From Microbulbifer variabilis (lineage in GTDB: Bacteria; Pseudomonadota; Gammaproteobacteria; Pseudomonadales; Cellvibrionaceae), in assembly GCF_020524905.1 (NCBI RefSeq), contig NZ_JAIVKI010000006.1, forward strand, positions 62,001 through 126,000: DNA of 64,000 nt, read 5' to 3'. Positions 1-9,563 of this stretch are shown in pieces; position 1 is the first letter of the stretch, and every line of letters starts with the position of its first letter. The position numbers and the translations under genes are program-made. The notes below the pieces were generated by a model, which saw nothing but the letters and a program-made list of their open reading frames with translations, made no database searches and was not told the DNA's origin.

Positions 1-1
1 A

Positions 2-724
2 CAATGGGGCTTTTTTGACGTTGCCTTCAGTAAGACCAATGCCGATCAGACGGTAAAGCCAGTGGAAGAACGGCAGTTCAAGTTTCCGCGCCGATACGGT
101 TCTTATGTAATGGAAAATATCCTCTTCAAAATCTCCTTTCCGGCGGAGTTTCATGGCCAGACGGCCTGTGAGGCTGCGATTTTTTTACATCCACAGGTGA
201 AAAATAGGGTGGCGGATATTGATAGGATCGTCGTGACCACCCACCAATCTGCAATACGAATTATTAGTAAAAGCGGTCCTCTCTCCAATCCGGCAGATCG
301 CGACCACTGCCTGCAATACATAGTGGCTGTGGCTCTTTTATTTGGAGATTTGCAGGCTGGCTATTACGAGGATGAATTCCATCAGGCTCACCCGGAAATT
401 GATGCGCTGCGCAGGAAAATTACGGTTGTGGAAGATGGTTGCTATTCCAAGGATTACCTTGACCCGGATAAACGCTCTATTGCGAATGGTGTGCAGGTAT
501 TTTTTAAGGGGGGCAAGGCAACAGAGAATGTAGTGGTGGAGTACCCCCTCGGTCATCGTCGGCGCCGTAAGGAGGGTATACCGCTTTTGCTGGATAAATT
601 TCGCTCCAACCTGGCTTCTCGTTTCCCCTCAGGCCAAACGGAAAATATCTTAGCTTTATTTGCCGATCAGCATCAGTTGCAGGCAATGCCAGTGCATCTT
701 TTTATGGAAAAGTTGGTTATTTGA
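2..724 (+). CDS. prpD: 2-methylcitrate dehydratase, C-terminal part (cut by window start)
   Basis: This is the 3' portion of an MmgE/PrpD-family dehydratase of the methylcitrate cycle, which converts 2-methylcitrate to methylaconitate during propionate breakdown in the cytoplasm. The reading frame is open from the first base of the window (frame starting at base 2), so the true start lies upstream. The first GTG at 62 is internal. Recognisable PrpD segments are RRYGSYVMENILFKISFPAE, the NPADRDHCLQY stretch, and YPLGHRRRRKEGIPLL near the end, close to the E. coli PrpD C-terminus. About 240 residues are present out of roughly 480-490 usual. The upstream neighbours (prpB/prpC/acnD) cannot be seen. 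Recognition is by remembered family sequence, not by search. Confidence 0.9.
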   Translation, partial: QWGFFDVAFSKTNADQTVKPVEERQFKFPRRYGSYVMENILFKISFPAEFHGQTACEAAIFLHPQVKNRVADIDRIVVTTHQSAIRIISKSGPLSNPADRDHCLQYIVAVALLFGDLQAGYYEDEFHQAHPEIDALRRKITVVEDGCYSKDYLDPDKRSIANGVQVFFKGGKATENVVVEYPLGHRRRRKEGIPLLLDKFRSNLASRFPSGQTENILALFADQHQLQAMPVHLFMEKLVI

Positions 725-756
725 TGGGCTACCGCAACGCGGCTTTGGGATTTCCA

Positions 757-782
757 ATAAAAAAAGGCGGCCATAGGCCGCC
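757..782 (-). terminator. Rho-independent terminator of the porin gene
   Basis: A 7-bp GC stem (GGCGGCC / GGCCGCC) closes an ATA loop. Seven A residues at 759-765 lie on its left flank, which read as a U-tract on the minus strand. It sits about 75 bases beyond the porin stop codon. prpD converges on it from the other side but gets no U-tract from it. Confidence 0.85.
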
Positions 783-855
783 TAATTCAAGCTCTCAAGT
801 CATACGACGGTCAAACAGCTCTTCCCAATTTGGATGACCGCCGTTACAAGTGCTC

Positions 856-1818
856 TTAGAACTTGTATTCAGCACCGATACCGGCGTAGCTGCGGTCGTA
901 AGTGATTTTGATATCATCATCAATTACTGTGTCAGCAGTTTCGTCGGTGTAGAAGCCAAATACTTTAGCCGCGCTGTTGAACTTGTAGTCAACGCCCAGG
1001 CTGAAGGTTTCACCACCTTCTTTCTTAATGTCAGACTGACCATACTGAGCTTTCAGAGTCCACTGCTCGATTTTGTAAGCTACAGAGCCCATCCAGCCAT
1101 CAACGTTTTCGCCGTCAGCGTTTTCTTGGTCTTCGAACAGAGCACCAACTTGTACTGGGCCGATGTTGTATTGAGCTACAAAGCGCTGAACGTCAACGTC
1201 CTGGCCTTCAACGTCTTGGTCGAAAGCATAGGCCATGTAAACGCCATTGTTATCGTAAGCAATAGAAGTAGAGATACCGTTGTTGCGCTCTTCACCAGTT
1301 TCTTCGTTGATTACTTCATCTTTGTTGCTGATGTAAGCAGCAGAAGCTTTGAAGCCAGCGAAAGACGGAGTAGTGTACTGCAGAGCGTCTTCTTCGCGGT
1401 TGTCGCTGTTGGTGATCAGGCTTTTGATATCGCCTTCCAGGTCGTTGAACAGGTCAACTTTCTTCTGGGCCGCTTTCAGAGGGGTGTCGAACTTACCCGC
1501 GATTACCTGACCAAAGCCGCCTTCCAGGCCAGCGTAAATATTGCGCTGGGAGAAAGTCTCGTCAGCATCGCCATCCATATCTGCTTCGTATTCCATACGG
1601 TAGATACCATAGATGCCGTCTGTCAGAGCGATTTTACCTTGTACACCCAGGCGGGAGGCATTGCTTTGAACGTCGGTTACAGAGCCATCACCTTCGTCAG
1701 CAGACTGAAAGGTAACATTGGCTTTGCCGTAAAAGTCGAGGACATCGCCTTCTTCTTGGGCGCTGGCCAGAGTAGGGATCATGGCAACAATAGCCAGAGA
1801 GAGAGCGGTCTTATTCAT
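856..1818 (-). CDS. Trimeric outer-membrane porin (Gram-negative porin family)
   Basis: A 320-residue general porin that would form a 16-stranded barrel trimer letting small hydrophilic solutes across the outer membrane. Residues 1-20 are a Sec signal peptide ending ASA before QEEGD. The mature part begins with the typical strand 'VLDFYGKANVTFQSADEG', continues with alternating aromatic/acidic beta strands, includes the family motif 'ASRLGVQGKIAL' near residue 55, and ends in a terminal Phe (GIGAEYKF), the signal recognised by the BAM complex. The mature protein is very acidic, as is common in marine bacteria. It has a purine-rich ribosome site (GAGACGACT) before ATG and its own terminator, so it looks monocistronic. 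The transported substrate cannot be told from sequence. Confidence 0.9.
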   Translation of the reverse strand: MNKTALSLAIVAMIPTLASAQEEGDVLDFYGKANVTFQSADEGDGSVTDVQSNASRLGVQGKIALTDGIYGIYRMEYEADMDGDADETFSQRNIYAGLEGGFGQVIAGKFDTPLKAAQKKVDLFNDLEGDIKSLITNSDNREEDALQYTTPSFAGFKASAAYISNKDEVINEETGEERNNGISTSIAYDNNGVYMAYAFDQDVEGQDVDVQRFVAQYNIGPVQVGALFEDQENADGENVDGWMGSVAYKIEQWTLKAQYGQSDIKKEGGETFSLGVDYKFNSAAKVFGFYTDETADTVIDDDIKITYDRSYAGIGAEYKF

Positions 1819-2103
1819 AGTCGTCTCGCACAGTTTATGGTTGTGGGTTGAGGGGAAGCCTTCCGTTCAGTCTTTTGGTTACCCCTCGATTTGGTGCGGA
1901 TTTTGCGACCTGAATATTACAAACATGTTAAACATGGCATTTTTCTTAAAAAAATATGACCAACAGGTGCCATGAATAACAGTTAAGGCAGCCACAATGC
2001 GGCATGGCGCGTCGGTTACAGGTGTTTTTTAGTTCTACGGTACCTGTTTTGTAAGGCGAGTCAAAATACTGAATGCATCGCTATTAAAGGGCTTTTTACA
2101 GGG

Positions 2104-4671
2104 ATGAGAGCCAAAGAATTTGTACAAAAAATACACGATTTGGGTGTTGAACGATGGCATAAATCTACTCTCTGGCTATGGAGCCTTACCCTAGCTCTTT
2201 GGGTGTTCTCTCTGTCGATAGCGGTTATTGGCGTGCTGCCTGTGTTGCCGGAAATAGGGGGGGTACTGTGGGTTTACCTTATTGCCTTTCTGCTGTTGCT
2301 TGCCCTTCCTCAAAGACGCTCTCTCTCACTATTACTCGTCTTCTCATTACTTGGAGCTCTTTGGGCACTGATAAGCAATAAAGCAGCGCTTGAACAGCGT
2401 TTAGCCGAATCGGCACATGGCATGGATCAACGCCTAAAAGTTGAGGTTGTATCCCTGCCCGAAGTGAGAAATTACCATGCATTACCGGGTGTCAGTACCA
2501 AGGATGTGCGTTTCCAGGCGAGGGTACTGGAAGCAGGAGCAGGGGGTATTGATTCAGGCAGTCTCCTCTACCTCACCTGGTATCGTGCGGACAGGGAGGT
2601 ACAAGCGCGTTTGCGCGGTAATAGCCACTGGGTGTTAACGGTGCGATTAAAGCGCCCGCGCGGTAGTGTGAATCCCCATACCTTTGATTATGAGGGCTGG
2701 CTTTTACGGCGTGGCGTATATGCAACGGGCTATGTGCGCACTCAAAATGGTGATCCGCAGTGGTTGGAGCAGGGTGGAGGGCTATCAGCGCTGAGAGACA
2801 CTTTGAGGGAGAAGATCCAAAAGCTACCGATAAATCAGAGTGCCTTGGTCACAGCGCTGTTATTGGGAGATCGCAGTGATCTTTCCTATGCCGACAAAGA
2901 TCTCTTAAGGCAGACAGGAACAGCACACCTTCTGGCAATATCGGGCCTGCATGTGGGCATGGTGGCTGGATTCTTACTTCTTCTGGGGCAGATTTTGGCG
3001 CGAGCTTTGGGGGTGCTGCTGGGTGCCAGCCCCAGGTGGTTACCAGTACTTCTGGCGCTCCTTGGCACCTTGGCCTACACCCTATTAGCCGGCGCCCCTC
3101 TTTCTGCCCAGCGGGCCTTGGTGATGACCTGGGTCTTGTTGCTGGCTTGGCATTGGCGGCGACGGGTAGGCGCTGGCATGGCCTTTTCCCTCGCTTTGGC
3201 ACTAGTGCTGTTTATCCAGCCATTGGCTTTCTTTGGCGTAGGGTTTTGGTTGTCATTCACAGCCGTGGGTGCACTTCTTTTGGGCTTTTCTGGGCGTCGT
3301 TCCGCTTGGAAAGCGAGGGTGGCTCCGATCGGTGTAAAGGGGGTTGGGGCGGGCGTTGATGTGGGGGTGAAAGAGCGCATAGGAGCTTCGCTTCTCCGCG
3401 GGTCCTCCACCGTTGTTCAATTATTGCGCAGTCAATGGCTGGTGGCTTTAGGGCTGATTCTGCCGTCGATAGTGTATTTTTCCGGGTACAGTTCGGGAGG
3501 GATGCTGCTGAACCTATTGGCAATCCCCTGGCTTGGCTTGGTAATACTGCCGGCCTTGATGCTCGGCACCTTATTGATGGGCACCGTTCCAGGGATCTGG
3601 TGCCTTAAGTTTGCCGATTGGCAGCTGGCTCTTCTGATGGGAATGCTGGAGCACGCTAGGGATCTTGTACCTACCTGGCAGCCTTTGTTGCCGCCTCAAA
3701 GCGCAACCCTACTCATCTTATCCGCACTGGGAGCCCTATTACTGATTTTGCCTAGAGGGGTACCGGGGCGCTATCTGGGGCTCTTGTTTCTGCTCCCAAT
3801 ACTGCAACCGCTATTGCCTGTGTCGGCCCCTGGTCGTCAGGGCCTTACTTTCACCGCATTGGATGTCGGCCAGGGGTTGGCCCTCTCTATCCGCACCCAG
3901 GAGGCAAGTCTTGTCTTCGATACCGGCCCAGTTTCCTCATCGGGTTGGAGTGCTGGAGGGGCCATTGTTGCCCCTTTTCTGAGTGGAGTTGGGGTGAGGG
4001 CACTCGATGCATTAGTTGTAAGCCATGGGGATCGAGATCATGCCGGCGGGGTGGATGCACTGTTGCAGTCTTTGTCTGTCAGTAATTTCTATGCTCCAGG
4101 GCAGTTGGGAGAGAAGCTGGCGGGGGATTTCGATATTCGAACAAACTTCTGTGTCGCGGGTGAATCGCTTTTCTTTGGTGATCTCACTTTACAATGGTTG
4201 TGGCCACTGCAAAAAGCGGTTAATGGCGAGGAAAATGACCAAAGCTGCGTAGCTCTGATTGAGTGGCAGCATATACGCATTTTACTTACTGGAGATATCA
4301 CAAGCTCGGTAGAAAGCCGTCTTGTGGAACTCTATCCGATGCAAAAGCCGGTGGATTTATTGGTGGCACCACATCATGGTTCCAGGACATCTTCATCACA
4401 GGCTTTGTTGAGTTGGGCAAGGCCTGGACGGGTAATATTCAGTGCGGGATACCGCCATCATTTTGGTCACCCTCATGCGGATGTTGTTACACGCTACCGC
4501 GCGATGGATGTAGAAATTTTCAATACGGCACAGAGTGGTGCTATCGAATTTTATTGGCGTAGTGGCGCTTCGGAACCTGTAATAAATCAGGGGCGTTCCA
4601 CGCCACGGTTTTGGTATGCGGATCACAATGGTGAGGCTGAGCCGGGTGGAAGACTTAGCCGCCGAGAGTAG
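2104..4671 (+). CDS. comEC: ComEC/Rec2 DNA-uptake channel protein
   Basis: An 855-residue inner-membrane protein that would carry single-stranded DNA into the cytoplasm during natural transformation. The N-terminus has several membrane helices followed by the DUF4131-type soluble domain. The central competence domain has many helices and the motif 'LLAISGLHVGMVAGFLLL'. The C-terminal third is a metallo-beta-lactamase-like domain with SHGDRDHAGG, 'ILLTGDI' and APHHGS. That layout is the three-part ComEC architecture, and length is at the upper end for the family. ATG at 2104 follows ACAGGG. comEC sits directly before exbB/exbD and the lipid A genes, as in Pseudomonas. Pilus or ComEA partners are not in this window, so functional competence is unproven. 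Confidence 0.93.
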   Translation: MRAKEFVQKIHDLGVERWHKSTLWLWSLTLALWVFSLSIAVIGVLPVLPEIGGVLWVYLIAFLLLLALPQRRSLSLLLVFSLLGALWALISNKAALEQRLAESAHGMDQRLKVEVVSLPEVRNYHALPGVSTKDVRFQARVLEAGAGGIDSGSLLYLTWYRADREVQARLRGNSHWVLTVRLKRPRGSVNPHTFDYEGWLLRRGVYATGYVRTQNGDPQWLEQGGGLSALRDTLREKIQKLPINQSALVTALLLGDRSDLSYADKDLLRQTGTAHLLAISGLHVGMVAGFLLLLGQILARALGVLLGASPRWLPVLLALLGTLAYTLLAGAPLSAQRALVMTWVLLLAWHWRRRVGAGMAFSLALALVLFIQPLAFFGVGFWLSFTAVGALLLGFSGRRSAWKARVAPIGVKGVGAGVDVGVKERIGASLLRGSSTVVQLLRSQWLVALGLILPSIVYFSGYSSGGMLLNLLAIPWLGLVILPALMLGTLLMGTVPGIWCLKFADWQLALLMGMLEHARDLVPTWQPLLPPQSATLLILSALGALLLILPRGVPGRYLGLLFLLPILQPLLPVSAPGRQGLTFTALDVGQGLALSIRTQEASLVFDTGPVSSSGWSAGGAIVAPFLSGVGVRALDALVVSHGDRDHAGGVDALLQSLSVSNFYAPGQLGEKLAGDFDIRTNFCVAGESLFFGDLTLQWLWPLQKAVNGEENDQSCVALIEWQHIRILLTGDITSSVESRLVELYPMQKPVDLLVAPHHGSRTSSSQALLSWARPGRVIFSAGYRHHFGHPHADVVTRYRAMDVEIFNTAQSGAIEFYWRSGASEPVINQGRSTPRFWYADHNGEAEPGGRLSRRE

Positions 4672-4751
4672 CTATGATAAAGTGCGACTCCTGCGTCTAG
4701 GATGCAGAAAAAAATTCCAGAAATCCCTCTCGCTGTTTAGGGCCAAGAAAA

Positions 4752-5375
4752 GTGTTTGAAATAATAAAATCTGGCGGCTGGCTGATGTTGCCGATCCTGT
4801 TCTGTTCCGTTGCTGTTATTGCTATCAGCATTGAGCGTTTTTGGACGCTGAATCCCCAGCGTATTGCACCGCGCACTTTACTTGGTGAAGTGTGGGTGTG
4901 GCTGAAAAGCAACCAGGTTAATGGTGAAAAACTAAAAGAGCTGCGTGATTCCAGTCCACTCGGAAGAATTTTTGCCGCAGGCCTTTCCAACTCCCGCTAT
5001 GGTCGTGAGGTAATGAGAGACAGTATTGAAGAGACCGCGAGCCAGGTAGTGCATGAGCTGGAACGCTTCCTCAATGCCCTGGGTACCATTGCTGCAGTTG
5101 CACCACTGATTGGTTTGCTTGGAACGGTGATCGGCATGATTCAGGTGTTCACCGCCATTATGCTGGAAGGCACCGGAAATGCTGGTATTTTAGCCGGTGG
5201 TATCAGCCAGGCTCTAATTACTACGGCGGCGGGACTGACTGTGGCGATTCCGGCACTGATGGCCCACAGGTTCTTCCAGCGCCGTGTGGATACTATCGTG
5301 GTCACCATGGAACAGGAAGCCGTGAAGCTGGTGGATGCTTTGCACAGTGATCGCAAAATTGAAAATGCGGCCTGA
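4752..5375 (+). CDS. exbB: ExbB/TolQ/MotA-family proton-channel protein
   Basis: A 207-residue inner-membrane protein that with its ExbD partner forms a proton-driven motor coupling the inner-membrane gradient to outer-membrane processes. It has an N-terminal helix (MFEIIKSGGWLMLPIL region), a cytoplasmic loop, and the family signature 'APLIGLLGTVIGMIQVF' followed by 'ALITTAAGLTVAIPALMAH'. GTG at 4752 is the start. No in-frame ATG upstream fits, and the next ATG would remove the first helix. It is followed after 15 bases by exbD. The pair lies before the lipid A genes, as in Pseudomonas, so it may serve TonB-type transport or an LPS-linked role. Which TonB it serves is unknown. Confidence 0.9.
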   Translation: MFEIIKSGGWLMLPILFCSVAVIAISIERFWTLNPQRIAPRTLLGEVWVWLKSNQVNGEKLKELRDSSPLGRIFAAGLSNSRYGREVMRDSIEETASQVVHELERFLNALGTIAAVAPLIGLLGTVIGMIQVFTAIMLEGTGNAGILAGGISQALITTAAGLTVAIPALMAHRFFQRRVDTIVVTMEQEAVKLVDALHSDRKIENAA

Positions 5376-5390
5376 GTGAGGTAGCCATCC

Positions 5391-5810
5391 ATGCAATTTC
5401 GCCGCCAAACCAAAGAGCAGGATGGGGTAAACCTTACGCCATTGATCGATGTGGTCTTTCTCCTGCTGATTTTCTTTATGGTGTCGACCACATTCACCAA
5501 AGAGAGCCATCTGAAATTGAATCTGCCCGAGGCCGCAGGGCCCCAGGCAGAGGAACAGCCACGAGCTGTTGAAATTCTGATCAGTGCCGATGGCTCCTAT
5601 TCAGTGAATGGTCAGGGGTTGATCAATAAAAAGTTGACCACTTTGAAATCTGCGCTGTCGGAAGTTTCTGCAGGCGAGTACAATCGCCCGCTTGTGATAA
5701 CCGCCGACGCCACAGCTCACCATCAGGCCGTGGTGCGGGCAATGGATGCCGCTGGACAGTTAGGCTTTGTCAACCTAAGCATTACTACACGGCAACCAGA
5801 AGAGAACTAG
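5391..5810 (+). CDS. exbD: ExbD/TolR-family proton-channel protein
   Basis: A 139-residue single-pass inner-membrane protein. A short cytoplasmic start is followed by the signature 'VNLTPLIDVVFLLLIFFMVST' at residues 13-33, which contains the essential proton-carrying Asp (LIDVVF). The periplasmic domain follows. It forms the motor with the ExbB encoded just upstream, and the 15-base spacing implies one transcript. Length is normal for ExbD (about 135-145). A strong palindromic hairpin lies between this gene and msbA. Confidence 0.92.
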   Translation: MQFRRQTKEQDGVNLTPLIDVVFLLLIFFMVSTTFTKESHLKLNLPEAAGPQAEEQPRAVEILISADGSYSVNGQGLINKKLTTLKSALSEVSAGEYNRPLVITADATAHHQAVVRAMDAAGQLGFVNLSITTRQPEEN

Positions 5811-5871
5811 CACGCTTGGCTTCGTTTTAAGGTCCGCTATGGACTCTTATCCCTGCTAGCCCTGCGAGCGC

Positions 5872-5905
5872 ACTCGCCCCCTTACCCTAGGTTTTGGGGG
5901 CGAGT
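5872..5905 (+). other. Strong hairpin between exbD and msbA
   Basis: A perfect 10-bp inverted repeat (ACTCGCCCCC / GGGGGCGAGT) with a 14-base loop lies immediately before msbA. No T-run follows, so it is not a standard terminator. It could be an attenuator, an RNA-processing site or an mRNA-stabilising hairpin separating the motor genes from the lipid A genes. Confidence 0.6.
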
Positions 5906-5921
5906 CCAGTCATTGGTCTGT

Positions 5922-7751
5922 ATGAAGAAAGTAATCATGCCCCCCAGTAAACCTCAGCACGGGGCACACACTTACCGACGTTTACTCGCCTATGCCCGAC
6001 CGCACTTGGCCATTTTTGGTGTTGCGGTACTGGGCTTTTTCTTATTTTCCGTCATGGGAGTCAGCCTGATTGCCGTTACGGAACTGCTGCTCGATGCGGT
6101 GGGCGCTGGTATTCAGGAGAGCCGTGGCTTTCTGTCGAAATATGTAGCCTCCTATTACTCCGATGGGGTAATGCCGCAGGAGACCGCACGTTGGCTGGTA
6201 CCGCTGGCCATGCTAATCATTATCCTGCTGCGTGCGATTGGTAACTTTGTTGGCAGTTATGGTCTTGCCTATGTAGGACGCGCGATAATTCACCAGTTAC
6301 GCTTCCAGTTATTTGAAAAAATTGGCCAGTTGCCTAGCGCCTATTTTGATCGATATACCGGGGCTTACTTGATTTCAAAAGTCTCTTACAATGTCGAGCA
6401 GGTCACCAACTCCATTACCAAAGCGGTCAAGGTTTTATTTCGTGAGACCTTCACCACCATCTCATTACTGGCATATCTGTTGCTAGTGAATTGGAAGCTG
6501 ACATTAACCTTTTTCCTGTTCGCCCCTCTGATAGCTCTTATTGTGCGCACTGTGGGCAAGCGATTCCGCAAATTGAGCCACCGCATCCAGAATTCCATGG
6601 GCGATGTCACCCACGTTACCCAGGAGGCCATTAATGGCTATCAAGTGGTACGGATGTACGGCGGCCAGGGGTATGAAAACTCACGTTTTGAATCGGCTAG
6701 CGACAATAACCGCCGACAATTTATGAAACTGGTGGTAGCTAATAACGCCAGCGTGTCGGTGATTCAAATTCTGGTTGGGTTGTCTACCGCCACCATCGTG
6801 TGGTTGGCACTGGCACCGGGCATGGTGGAATCCATGACTGCCGGTGTTTTTGCCGCTTACATCGGTGCGGCTGCTTCACTGGCTAAACCGGTACGCAGCC
6901 TTTCAGAAGTTTTTGCGGACATTCAGAAGGGGATTGCCGCGGCAGAAAGTATTTTCGAGGTAATGGATACGCCCAGTGAACCGGAGGGTGGCCGTGAGGC
7001 ATTGCCCAAACCTGTGCGTGGTGCGGTTACTTTTGAGTCTCTTGATTTCAGTTACGATAAGGCCGCTCCCCAGGTTCTATCGAATATCAGTTTCTCGGTA
7101 GAGCCGGGCGAGACAGTTGCACTGGTCGGCGCCTCGGGCTCTGGTAAGACGACCTTGGCAAGCCTGCTCGCCCGCTTTTACGATCCTACCGGGGGGCGAA
7201 TTCTGATCGATGGGGTCGATATTTCAACGGTTCCACTTCAAGATCTACGCCGACACATCAGCATGGTGTCGCAAAATATTGTGCTGTTTAACGATAGCGT
7301 CTATCGCAATATTGCTTATGGCGAGCTGGAAGGCGCCCCGAAGGAGAATGTCTTGCGGGCTATTGAGTTGGCGCATGCGACAAACTTTATCGAAGAGCTG
7401 CCACAGGGGTTGGAAACTGTACTGGGGGACAATGCCCAGATGCTTTCCGGAGGCCAACGGCAGCGATTATCGATAGCAAGGGCGCTCCTTAAAGATGCGC
7501 CAGTGTTGATTCTCGATGAAGCAACTTCGGCTTTGGATAATGAATCCGAGCGCCATATTCAGTTGGCTCTAACGGAAGTCATGAAGAATCGCACCACCTT
7601 TGTGATCGCCCATCGCCTCAGTACCATAGAGAACGCCGATCGCATTTTGGTCATGGAGAAAGGGCGCATCGTAGAGAGTGGCAGGCACAGCGAATTGCTC
7701 GCCCGTGGTGGGCGTTACGCAACCTTATTACAACAGCAGACAATGGGTTAG
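5922..7751 (+). CDS. msbA: Lipid A ABC exporter/flippase MsbA
   Basis: A homodimeric ABC transporter that flips lipid A-core from the inner to the outer leaflet of the inner membrane. The first half has six membrane helices. The nucleotide-binding half shows Walker A 'GASGSGKTTL', the signature LSGGQRQR, Walker B 'VLILDEATSAL' and the switch histidine in 'FVIAHRLST'. The frame is open from a TTG at 5913. I take ATG 5922; ATG 5937 is also possible, preceded by GAAGAAAG. About 609 residues, slightly above the usual 580-600. lpxK follows after 8 bases, the usual msbA-lpxK pairing. Confidence 0.93.
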   Translation: MKKVIMPPSKPQHGAHTYRRLLAYARPHLAIFGVAVLGFFLFSVMGVSLIAVTELLLDAVGAGIQESRGFLSKYVASYYSDGVMPQETARWLVPLAMLIIILLRAIGNFVGSYGLAYVGRAIIHQLRFQLFEKIGQLPSAYFDRYTGAYLISKVSYNVEQVTNSITKAVKVLFRETFTTISLLAYLLLVNWKLTLTFFLFAPLIALIVRTVGKRFRKLSHRIQNSMGDVTHVTQEAINGYQVVRMYGGQGYENSRFESASDNNRRQFMKLVVANNASVSVIQILVGLSTATIVWLALAPGMVESMTAGVFAAYIGAAASLAKPVRSLSEVFADIQKGIAAAESIFEVMDTPSEPEGGREALPKPVRGAVTFESLDFSYDKAAPQVLSNISFSVEPGETVALVGASGSGKTTLASLLARFYDPTGGRILIDGVDISTVPLQDLRRHISMVSQNIVLFNDSVYRNIAYGELEGAPKENVLRAIELAHATNFIEELPQGLETVLGDNAQMLSGGQRQRLSIARALLKDAPVLILDEATSALDNESERHIQLALTEVMKNRTTFVIAHRLSTIENADRILVMEKGRIVESGRHSELLARGGRYATLLQQQTMG

Positions 7752-7759
7752 GGCACTGG

Positions 7760-8794
7760 ATGTCACTGGAAGACTGGTTTAACAAGCGCTGGTATAAGAA
7801 AGACGGCACAAGTCCCACTTTATCTCTGCTTACCCCCTTGGAGTTGCTCTATAGCGGGGTGAGTAAGCGGCGCAGAGTAATCAGTTCCCGAACCCCTCCC
7901 GAACCTTTGCCCGTTCCAGTAATTGTTGTCGGTAATATTACTGTCGGTGGTGCCGGTAAGACGCCGCTGGTGGCGGAGTTGGCTCGCTGGCTAAAAGAGC
8001 GCGGCAGAAACCCCGGCATTGTCAGCCGCGGTTATGGCGGCCGTGCGGAGCAGTATCCCTATCAGGTAACGGCCCAGTCGCACCCCTTGGAGTCCGGCGA
8101 TGAGCCGTTGATGTTGCACTTGATCACTGGGGTACCGGTGATGGTTTCCCCTAATCGTAGCGAAGCGGCGAGAGCGCTTATAGATTACCACCAGTGCGAT
8201 GTCATCCTCTCTGATGATGGACTGCAGCACTATAGTCTCTGGCGTAGCCTGGAAATTTGTGTGGTGGATGGTAGTCGAGGCCTCGGCAATGGCCACATGC
8301 TTCCGCGAGGTCCGCTGCGTGAACCGGCCAGCCGCCTAGAGAATGTCGACTTGGTGGTGAGTAATGGTGAGCCCGAAGCCAGGGTGAAGCAGCAGTGTGG
8401 GGCCTTGCTGGAATACCAGATGACCTTGGAACCCTCTTGCTGGCATCAGTTTAACCTCGATCAGACTTCCACTTTGCGTTTAACTTCCGGTCCTGAGCCT
8501 GGCCCCTGTCACGGGGTGGCGGCGATTGGTAACCCCCAGCGGTTTTTCCGCGAGTTACAGCGTATGGGCTACAAGGTGATGGAACAGTCCTTCGCGGACC
8601 ACCACCAATTCAGCCCCCAGGAGCTGCATTTCGATGGCGAGACCCCAGTGATTATGACGATGAAAGATGCGGTGAAATGTCGCGATTTCTGGGAGAGTCA
8701 CTGGTGGGCGCTGGAAGTGCGCGCCAGAATGCCTGATCTTTTCTATCAGAAGGTGCACCAGCATCTGCAACAGTTTTTTGATGATGAAAAATAA
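7760..8794 (+). CDS. lpxK: Tetraacyldisaccharide 4'-kinase LpxK
   Basis: A 344-residue membrane-associated kinase adding the 4'-phosphate to the lipid A precursor (sixth step of the Raetz pathway). N-terminal amphipathic segment '[17 protein letters not shown]', then the P-loop '[13 protein letters not shown]', 'SRGYGG' and the conserved '[10 protein letters not shown]' are all present. It starts 8 bases after msbA and its 3' end overlaps kdsB. E. coli has the small ycaR gene between lpxK and kdsB; here it is absent and the genes overlap. Confidence 0.95.
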   Translation: MSLEDWFNKRWYKKDGTSPTLSLLTPLELLYSGVSKRRRVISSRTPPEPLPVPVIVVGNITVGGAGKTPLVAELARWLKERGRNPGIVSRGYGGRAEQYPYQVTAQSHPLESGDEPLMLHLITGVPVMVSPNRSEAARALIDYHQCDVILSDDGLQHYSLWRSLEICVVDGSRGLGNGHMLPRGPLREPASRLENVDLVVSNGEPEARVKQQCGALLEYQMTLEPSCWHQFNLDQTSTLRLTSGPEPGPCHGVAAIGNPQRFFRELQRMGYKVMEQSFADHHQFSPQELHFDGETPVIMTMKDAVKCRDFWESHWWALEVRARMPDLFYQKVHQHLQQFFDDEK

Positions 8795-9551
8795 ACACTC
8801 ATTTGATGTCATTATTCCTGCCCGTTTTGGCTCCAGCCGTCTACCGGGCAAACCCCTGGCAGATATTGCCGGTAAACCCATGATCCAGCATGTCTTTGAG
8901 CGGGCATGCGAGAGCGATGCCGAGCGGGTCATTGTTGCTACCGACGATATGCGGGTAGCGGAGGCGGTTCGCGGCTTTGGCGGCGAGGTGTGCATGACCT
9001 CTGCGGATCACGCTTCGGGCACCGACCGTTTGCAGGAAGTGGCCAATAGCCTCGGTTTGGAAGGTGATCGTATCCTGGTAAATGTTCAAGGTGATGAGCC
9101 CTTGATCCCCGCTCAGGTGATCAATCAGGTGGCTGCGAACCTTGCAGAAAATACTCGTGCTGGCGTCGCGACTTTGTGCGAACCAATTCATACGGTGGAA
9201 GATTTCCGTAACCCCAATATTGTTAAGGTGGTCACAGCGGAGTCCGGATTAGCCCGCTATTTCTCCCGCGCACCCATTCCCTGGCCCCGCGATGCATTTG
9301 CTATTCACGCCAATGAACTCCCAGAAGGGCTGGAACCGCGCAGGCATATTGGTATCTATGCTTATCGTGTAGCGCTTTTGCAGCGATTTGTTACCTGGCC
9401 GGTAGCACCGTTAGAGCAGTTTGAAGCATTGGAACAGCTGCGCTTTTTATATCACGATGAACATATTCATGTGGCTGATGCCTGTGCGGAGGTTCCTGGT
9501 GGTGTAGACACTGAGCAGGATCTTCAGCGTATGCGCGATCTGCTCGGTTAA
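8781..9551 (+). CDS. kdsB: 3-deoxy-manno-octulosonate cytidylyltransferase
   Basis: Activates Kdo as CMP-Kdo for LPS inner-core synthesis, a cytoplasmic reaction using CTP. The N-terminal nucleotide-binding motif '[16 protein letters not shown]' and the '[10 protein letters not shown]' motif are diagnostic; about 256 residues, normal length. The frame is open from a TTG at 8778, but ATG 8781 (or 8784) is the likely start, giving a 14-base overlap with lpxK and translational coupling. Confidence 0.94.
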   Translation: MMKNKHSFDVIIPARFGSSRLPGKPLADIAGKPMIQHVFERACESDAERVIVATDDMRVAEAVRGFGGEVCMTSADHASGTDRLQEVANSLGLEGDRILVNVQGDEPLIPAQVINQVAANLAENTRAGVATLCEPIHTVEDFRNPNIVKVVTAESGLARYFSRAPIPWPRDAFAIHANELPEGLEPRRHIGIYAYRVALLQRFVTWPVAPLEQFEALEQLRFLYHDEHIHVADACAEVPGGVDTEQDLQRMRDLLG

Positions 9552-9563
9552 GAAATTACTTGC

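Noticed and set aside
850-1851. 333-codon plus-strand reading frame across the porin gene
   Set aside because: It is the mirror of the porin. The minus strand has signal peptide, terminal Phe, ribosome site and terminator; the plus frame has none.
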